Source: Phialocephala subalpina
Lineage: Eukaryota; Ascomycota; Leotiomycetes; Helotiales; Mollisiaceae
Reading direction: 5' to 3'
DNA: 64,000 nt
NCBI GenBank assembly: GCA_900073065.1
Contig: FJOG01000001.1
Coordinates: forward strand, 1,192,430-1,256,429
The position numbers were made by a program, and so were the translations under genes. Position 1 is the stretch's first letter. Every line of letters starts with the position of its first letter. Under the pieces are notes generated by a model. The model was given only the letters and a program-made list of their open reading frames with translations. It did not search any database and was not told the origin of the DNA. This document shows, piece by piece, positions 57,974 through 64,000 of this stretch.

Positions 57974-59497
57974 ATGGATGGCCAAGTAGAATTACCAGTC
58001 TCTTTGCAGAAGGCTCAGAAATCACTTGGACTGTGCATCAAGCAAAGACATGAAGCTTCGAAGATTCGACAAGTATTGTCTTCTCATCTCGGCTCACAGC
58101 TGAACTCTTCTGGACATCCCCTAAATCGACCATTGTCGCTCGTTGATCCGGCGATTGATGTGGAGGCTGCTTCTCATGGAGTACGGGGTCTTCAAAGAGA
58201 ATATTTACGATCCGTTCGAGCCAACATCAAGGCGAGGAATGAGTACGCAGCGATCAGCAAAGAGCATCATGCAAGACGTACTGGTGAGGATCTTGAATCC
58301 GAAACTCAAGATTTTCCTCAGCAATCCAACAGCTGCCTAGGCATGGAAGCATTCATCTATCTCACGATGCATCAACAAAAACATGAACGTCTTCGAATCA
58401 CCCAGGATTACGTCGATGTGTTGTCTCAGAAGCCCGCTGCTACTGCGGAGCACCTTGACCCCAAGGTTGCCCTTAGAGACGTGGACTCTCTCCCGAAAGT
58501 TCCTCCAGAGGTATTGCACAATGCCTCAGCAGGTCCAGCTGCTGGCGGTACAGCTCTGAAAGAATTGGTCGACCTGCTAGAGAAGTCTGTATTACGTGCT
58601 AAGATGCTCCTGAAGAAAGAGCAGAGACTGCTAGCCAAAGTGAGAGCAGACAGCAGTGGATCTCCTGAAAGCCGTGGGGATCGATTGCAAGCGTTGGGAC
58701 TAACACGAAATGCGTTGATCAATTGGATCGAGGCAGAGATGGAAAAGGCAGGTGACGGATCAGTAGATGTCGAAGATGAGGAACTTTCAAATCACGACGC
58801 CGGAGGGAAGGACTACATTGAAGCCCAACTAGCATCTATCCAGAGACAATATGGGCGTTACATAGAGGCAAGACAATCTTTAGTCACCTCAGCAACATCG
58901 ATATCGGAGCCTCCAGTTTCCACGACAAAAGAAGAGGACTCCAATGTACCAGCTCTCACGGACGATTCCCGACCCTCTCAAGGCATGCAAATCTTCTATC
59001 CGTATCTAGAGAAGTTGGCTTTCACTGCGAATGAGCAGAAGGCTGCAATCCAGCAGAGATCACATCTCACCATCAGTCTAGCGAAGCAAGTTAAGGAGGC
59101 TAGCCAAGGTTTGGATCGCCTTGCTGATGAGAGCCATTTACTCCCCGCTCACCCCATGCCGACAGCGAGCTCCCAACGCAAAGGCTTGGAAGGTCCACTC
59201 TCTTTCAATGGCGAACTTCTGAACCACGAAAAGCCAGATTCTTCAGCCCGTGGTCGCGCCTGGGTATATGCTGCAGAGTCAGCTGGGACTGCAACGAAGA
59301 ACGCAATTACGGAGCAACTTGAGGAGGGTGGTAAAGCGATGGAGGAGTCTCGAAATTCGGTGTCAGGGTTGTATCATTTGCTGGGATATGAAACTCAAGA
59401 TGATGGGTTGAGAAAGACCGGCCTCAAGAAGGACATTTGGACGGCTCTTGATGGTGCTTTAGGTGTAATCAAAGGTGATGGAGCTGAAGCTAGATAG
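57974..59497 (+). CDS. Fungal coiled-coil protein of unknown function
   Basis: Single exon, 507 aa from the ATG at 57974 (MDGQVELPVSLQKAQKS). The open frame extends 22 codons upstream, but that part looks like leader. It is rich in Gln, Glu, Lys and Leu with probable long helices at ~1-35, ~70-100, ~185-230 (LLEKSVLRAKMLLKKEQRLL) and ~290-320. A conserved-looking block is RQYGRYIEARQSLV. There are no membrane segments, signal peptide or catalytic motifs. The C-terminus includes GRAWVYAAESAGTATKNAI. I do not recognise it. The layout suggests a structural or adaptor subunit, for example of a kinetochore or spindle complex, but this is a guess. Codon usage and intact length support a real gene. 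Confidence 0.75.
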   Translation: MDGQVELPVSLQKAQKSLGLCIKQRHEASKIRQVLSSHLGSQLNSSGHPLNRPLSLVDPAIDVEAASHGVRGLQREYLRSVRANIKARNEYAAISKEHHARRTGEDLESETQDFPQQSNSCLGMEAFIYLTMHQQKHERLRITQDYVDVLSQKPAATAEHLDPKVALRDVDSLPKVPPEVLHNASAGPAAGGTALKELVDLLEKSVLRAKMLLKKEQRLLAKVRADSSGSPESRGDRLQALGLTRNALINWIEAEMEKAGDGSVDVEDEELSNHDAGGKDYIEAQLASIQRQYGRYIEARQSLVTSATSISEPPVSTTKEEDSNVPALTDDSRPSQGMQIFYPYLEKLAFTANEQKAAIQQRSHLTISLAKQVKEASQGLDRLADESHLLPAHPMPTASSQRKGLEGPLSFNGELLNHEKPDSSARGRAWVYAAESAGTATKNAITEQLEEGGKAMEESRNSVSGLYHLLGYETQDDGLRKTGLKKDIWTALDGALGVIKGDGAEAR

Positions 59498-60283
59498 TGG
59501 GAATAGGTAAAAACTTTCGACCATACAGGACATTTTTGCCGTATTTCCCACCACTCTCTTTCTTGATCTCTATTGCCCTATGGAAGCAACGCACTTAAGG
59601 ACTCAGTCACTCAAGTGGTCAATTTGTAATGCACTTAATGATTGTAAAGAAACTCACTTACCTTATGATTCTGAAGAAATTCACTTACTTTTGGATAGTA
59701 AGAGAAGAGAGAGAGGTGCCGGAGATTCTGGAGGCATTTGAGGGGCTGATTTGGTTCCCCATTCCTTTTAAGCCTAGCAACCGGGCTGTGCGGCTCGAAT
59801 ACTGGGGCTTTTTGGACTGTCAAACGCGTAAATCAAGGGGCAAATATCCACTTTCTTGCCTCAGATCCTTTAAAATCGCCTTGTTTTAATGCCTCTGGCC
59901 CTAATCATGCTATCGCAACAGATCGTTGGGATTCAGTGTCATCGGTAACTTAAGAACATTGTCAATGATATAGCTCTGCCCCTCCGTGATACTTAAAGTT
60001 GCAGCATGCACGAAATACCGCGTCAAAGACACAAATTTCAATTTTCCCCATCGTGTACCACAAGATTTTGACGGCATTCATGATATTGTGAAGGTGATGC
60101 TGATGAGATGTGACTCAGCCTACCCAAGCTAAACAGGTGTGGCCATAGTGTATATGCGGAGTAGTCTAGCTAAGCGAAAGGCTTCACAAAATTATGTCGT
60201 TGCGTGGTGACTCAGGTAAATCCAGCAGATGCGAAATACACACTCAGCGTAGCTTTTGCAAAGTGCGCAAGTTCCCCGAAAAA
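59498..60283. other. Intergenic region with short direct repeats
   Basis: Contains the 3' flank of the coiled-coil gene and the PheRS promoter. Around 59630-59700 a degenerate unit (roughly AAARAAACTCACTTACCTTATGATT) occurs two or three times. No gene is supported. Confidence 0.4.
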
Positions 60284-62025
60284 ATGTCAAGCAGTCAAAA
60301 CGGCCCTCAAGGCGAGCTGCCTTCCGAAATTCTTCTCGCGCTCTCCAAATCAGAACCTATTCTCTCCTCCGAAGCCTTTCCTCTGTACAAGTCAGCGGAC
60401 GCCAAGAGTGCCCTTGACCGACTCGGATCGCGTTCCATGATCACATACGAAACGATTGACAGAGAGGATGCAATACTAGAACCTGAAGCGGTGGAAATTG
60501 AGGCCAATGGCAGTCATGAAGCGCGAGTTTTTGAAGCTCTGAGCAAGGCCTTGGGTGGACTCACTGTTCAGGAACTGGAGAAAGCCGTTGGGGACAAAAA
60601 TGTCGCAAAGCTGGGGCAAGGTAAGGCTTTCAAGTCAAAGTGGATTGCGAAAGGAAAAGACGGTAAATTGGTTGCATCAGTATGTTGGAGTCTCCCTCGA
60701 TGACACCTACTGAACTAACTGCTGGCAGGCCGACTCGATACAAGATGTTACGCGAGAACAGCTTCAGATCATTTCGAGGACGCGGACGCACCCAGATCCC
60801 AAGGTTGTCACAGAACTGAAGAAGAGAAAGCTGGTCAAGATGCAGAAGGTCATCAGCTACAAAATCCGTAAAGGGCCTAAGTTCGCACTTCAGATGGTGA
60901 AGGAGGAGACAGACCTGACGGCCGACATGCTTGCCTCGTAAGTATTGCCCTAGCTCTTGCTCTACATATCTGACAGACTTAGGGGAGCATGGAAGACTGC
61001 CGCTTTCAAGCCTTACAATTTCAAATCTCTCGGAGCAGATCAAAATGCTGGCGCCCTACACCCCCTAAACAAAGTCCGACACGAATTCCGACAGATCTTC
61101 TTTGAGATGGGTTTCGAGGAGATGCCGACCAACCGCTTCGTCGAAACTGGCTTCTGGAATTTCGACGCACTCTTCGTACCGCAACAACATCCAGCTCGTG
61201 ACCTTCAGGACACCTTCTATATATCAGATCCCAAACTAGCAGATAAACCACATGCCGAGACTGAAGATGACAAGGCCGATTATGAAGCTTATTGGAAGAA
61301 CGTTCAGGGGGTCCATGAAACAGGGAAGTACGGCTCCATTGGTTACAGATATCCTTGGGCTGAAGAGGAGTCTTTACGGCTTGTTCTCCGAACTCACACC
61401 ACCGCCATCTCAACCGCTATGCTTCACAAGCTAGCCTCTCAGAAGGGTCCCGACGGAAGACCACCCCCAGCTCGGTACTTCTCCATCGATCGTGTTTTCC
61501 GTAACGAGACTGTCGATGCCACTCATCTTGCCGAATTCCACCAAGTCGAAGGTGTCATCGCTGACTACGGTCTTTCATTGGGTGGATTGATGGAATTCAT
61601 GCAAATCTTCTTCACCAAGATGGGCATTGAGGACTTGAGATTCAAGCCTGCTTACAACCCATACACTGAGCCGAGTATGGAGATTTTCAGTTTCCACAAG
61701 GGACTGAATAAGCTAGTTGAGATTGGCAACAGCGGGATGTTCAGACCTGAGATGCTGGAGTCTATGGGCTTACCCAAGGACATGAGGGTCTTCGGTTGGG
61801 GTCTAAGTTTGGAGCGTCCCACTATGATCAAATGTAAGTGTTCCCAATGTTTGGCTTCCTACAGTGCTAATTAGATGGTAGACAAGGTAAACAACATTCG
61901 AGAATTGCTTGGGCACAAGGTAGAGTAAGCTCTCCATCGCTCATCCCCATTTTATGTGCGCTGACAGATATTTTAGCCTCGCTTTCATAGAACGCAACCC
62001 GGCGGTCAGGCTGGAGAAGACATAA
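60284..62025 (+). CDS. FRS2: Cytosolic phenylalanyl-tRNA synthetase, alpha subunit
   Basis: Five exons (60284-60679, 60729-60937, 60983-61833, 61882-61924, 61977-62025) give 515 aa. The alpha2beta2 enzyme charges tRNA-Phe. The N-terminal winged-helix domains cover residues 1-~190 ([18 protein letters not shown]). The class II catalytic core starts near [19 protein letters not shown] (motif 1), then [20 protein letters not shown] (motif 2 with FRxE), and [12 protein letters not shown] (motif 3). The C-terminus [22 protein letters not shown] is split by two introns, giving a 43-nt exon. The intron at 61834-61881 shares sequence with a CPS intron 1.7 kb away. The upstream in-frame codons from 60194 lack conservation; 60284 fits the eukaryotic N-terminus. 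Confidence 0.96.
61834..61881 (+). other. Short introner-like intron in the PheRS gene
   Basis: 48 nt, GTAAGT to GTAG. Bases 61839-61846 (TGTTCCCA) and 61854-61877 match the CPS intron at 63498-63505 and 63615-63638, the second with one mismatch in 24. The matching 3' block ends at the acceptor in both. Confidence 0.75.
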
Positions 62026-63042
62026 ACCAAGATATTTTGACGATTGCAAGCATTGCTTCCTGGCACAACGAGACCCAAAGCGCTCCTGGACAAGGCCTTC
62101 TCCCCGTGATTTACACCTTTGACATTGTGGCTCATCACAACATTCGAATGTCGTACCGCCAGTGCTGTACATCTCGGCTCATAACGGGACATATCTCTAA
62201 CATTCAGGAAGGCAGATTGGGCTATGTTGAAATATCTGTTTCAAGGTAGCTCATAGAAAGGAACTCGGACATATATCAGTCCAGTTTCATAAAACCAAGA
62301 TGGCGTTCTTTGTAACAGCACCGACTTCACTTTTAGGACCCAAATTCACCAGGAAACCTTCCGGCAGCCCGCCATTCTGAGTACGTATTAGTTGATCAGC
62401 ATGTGATGCAATTGGCCTGATATTGTCTCCCTTGAGAATTCCTTCCATTGGTCTCCACCAATGCATGCAGCAAAAAGTCTTCGAGCTCGCCTCCTCACAT
62501 GAATTAGCCATCCCACAAGTCCTGCAGTGTTTGGCCTCTTGCAAGGGACAATTGCGTGCACTCAGCTAAAAATGGTCTAGTCCTCGTCATAAGGCGTGCT
62601 GCTTCAGAAGTTCTTCAGTCAGAAGACGACTCACAGAAAAAACGACAGGGGCTTCTCGTCCCCGCTCTTTGGCGCGGCGGCAGAAAAATTTCTACGTACC
62701 TAGAAAAGACAAACAATTCTTCCTACCGTGACCACTGGATATTCGACACTCACTCTGACCTTCCTCCTCGTTAACAATATGCTCAGAGACTTCGAGCCCA
62801 GTAAGCTCCAGGAATAAGGAGTCCATCGCACCTTCCTCTCGCCAAACTTTGTTAATCAGAAGCTATTTCCTATCTAGACCGCCGAACACTTTTTTGGGCA
62901 TTCAACAAACACGAACGGCACCTCGAAATCTTGACGCAAAAGTGACCCCTAGAACGCTTTTAGGAGGCGCACCAAGCTTTAGAATTGTTGTGGAAGCTTC
63001 AAAAGGTGTTTTCACTTTCAATTGAAGCTGCAAATCCACACA
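62026..63042. other. Intergenic region
   Basis: 1-kb gap between PheRS and CPS, both on the plus strand, so the latter's promoter lies here. A Cys-containing minus-strand frame at 62544-62287 has no recognisable domain. Confidence 0.4.
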
Positions 63043-64000
63043 ATGGCTCTCTCCTCCCGCATTGCAGGGCGAACATGCTCCTCCCTCCTCCGCCAGGTCA
63101 GAGCACCTGCCAACAGGAGCTTTACGACCCGAGCCTCTGCTCAATGCCTCTATGCTAGAAGCCCAGTCCCAGCTGCGAAGACTGCCAGATCCGTTCGACT
63201 TTTCTCGAGATCCATCGTCCACAGAAACCAGTCTCAGACTGCACCAAATGCCGAAGCATACATACAAAGCGGAGTCATAAAGGGAGCTGCAAACCCTGTG
63301 GATGTAAAGAAGGTTTTGGTCATTGGAAGTGGTGGATTGAGCATTGGTCAAGCTGGAGAGTTTGATTATTCAGGTCAGTCCAGAAAATCTCTTAGGGGGC
63401 CATGAGTCACCCTTGGAATAGCTTCAAGTCTATATCAGCTTGAGAGACTCTAACTGACATCTTTCGTACAGGATCTCAAGCATTGAAAGGTACCTCTTGT
63501 TCCCACACCAATTTGCTATATTTTGTATGGGAGCTCCGGAGCTGGGAGCTGTCTCAGGAGGCTGCATGCGAACGACAGAGATATCCCAGCTCCGGAGCTT
63601 TTCTCCCAAACTTAGCTTCCTACAGTGCTAATAAGATGATTAGCATTAAAAGAAGCTGGCGTTAGCAGCGTACTTATCAATCCCAACATTGCTACCATTG
63701 TAAGTGTCAATTCCATTCCTGCTCTCAAAACTATACAAAGAGGAGTAAACTAACTCCGACATTTTCAGCAAACCGCCCACGTACTCTCAGACGAAGTCTA
63801 CTACCTTCCAGTTACCCCAGAGTATGTCACATATGTTATCGAGAGAGAAAGACCAGATGGAATCTTCCTCACCTTCGGTGGGCAGACTGCCCTCAATCTT
63901 GGTGTACAAATGGAGCGTATGGGTATTTTTGAGCGATACGGAGTCAAGGTGTTGGGTACCAGCATTAAGACCCTTGAGACTTCTGAAGACAGAGATCTCT
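63043..64000 (+). CDS. Arginine-pathway carbamoyl-phosphate synthase, large subunit (5' part)
   Basis: The gene runs off the window. Exons seen: 63043-63373, 63472-63489 (18 nt), 63644-63699 and 63769 onward. CPS large subunits use ATP, bicarbonate and glutamine-derived ammonia to make carbamoyl phosphate. The N-terminus [20 protein letters not shown] is Arg/Ser-rich without acidic residues, a mitochondrial presequence, which points to the arginine-specific enzyme (Neurospora arg-3 / yeast CPA2 type) and not the pyrimidine fusion. The mature start [35 protein letters not shown] is assembled over three exons; [22 protein letters not shown] and [16 protein letters not shown] follow. All are canonical. 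The gene is the likely partner of a separately encoded small subunit, not in this window. Confidence 0.95.
63490..63643 (+). other. Introner-like intron with hairpin in the CPS gene
   Basis: 154 nt from GTACCT to GATTAG, acceptor at 63643. Splicing here gives SQALK-ALKEAG; an AAAAG acceptor further on would delete ALK, which the family has. Arms 63532-63547 and 63584-63599 are perfect 16-bp inverted repeats, each containing the palindrome AGCTCCGGAGCT. The 3' block matches the PheRS intron. Confidence 0.85.

Noticed and set aside
62287..62544. Cys-containing 85-codon ORF (-) between PheRS and CPS.
   Set aside because: Cys spacing matches no zinc or secreted-protein pattern I know, and there is no signal peptide.
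1..64000. Biosynthetic gene cluster, CRISPR array, rRNA or prophage.
   Set aside because: No polyketide, peptide-synthetase or terpene core genes, no spaced direct repeats of CRISPR type and no rRNA were seen. The organism is eukaryotic and oxidoreductases are scattered among unrelated genes.

Overview
The window looks like nuclear DNA of a filamentous ascomycete (Pezizomycotina, possibly a leotiomycete; the class is a guess from gene content). The evidence is short spliceosomal introns (about 48-154 nt, GTRNGT donors, CTAAC/CTAAT branch points, YAG acceptors), pyrimidine-rich leaders before start codons, and fungal genes: Atg22, Mediator 14/Rgr1, a Dsc4-like DUF1746 protein, Rcl1, Brr2, cytosolic PheRS alpha and the arginine-pathway carbamoyl-phosphate synthase. 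There are no operons. Genes lie on both strands, mostly alone. I rebuilt spliced models by hand and checked codon phase across every junction I list.

Layout. 0-7 kb: ChaC glutathione cyclotransferase (-), penta-EF-hand protein (+), and an aldonolactone-oxidase-like flavoenzyme with an extra N-terminal domain (+). 7.2-11.5 kb: accessory island holding an NLR-type STAND gene (N-terminal helical domain, NACHT, ankyrin-like repeats). A 967-bp terminal-inverted-repeat element sits inside its third codon boundary, the gene also carries a frameshift, and AT-rich repeat DNA follows. 13-16.7 kb: zinc-finger/RING-like protein (-) and a damaged glyoxalase-fold gene (-). 18.2-19.4 kb: metallo-beta-lactamase-like protein (+). 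19.4-22.8 kb: gene-poor, possible relics. 22.8-33.2 kb: metabolic and accessory genes, namely methylmalonate-semialdehyde dehydrogenase (-), F-box protein (+), peroxisomal-type acyl-CoA synthetase (+), broken 2EXR gene (+) and a frameshifted MDR oxidoreductase (-). 35-64 kb: housekeeping block, namely Atg22 (-), MED14 (+), 2EXR protein (-), Dsc4-like (+), Rcl1 (-), PWWP protein (-), Brr2 (-), an unrecognised coiled-coil protein (+), PheRS alpha (+), and CPS large subunit (+), which runs off the end.

Two results stand out. (1) The NLR insertion can be resolved to the base: removing the element plus one 5-bp duplicated target restores an ATG in frame with the NLR N-terminal domain. (2) Introns in the neighbouring PheRS and CPS genes share a near-identical block ending exactly at the 3' splice site, and the CPS copy carries a long hairpin. 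This resembles introner-like elements, i.e. spreading introns. A caution for the whole window: four or five accessory genes are each broken by what looks like loss of a single base, which may partly be assembly error.
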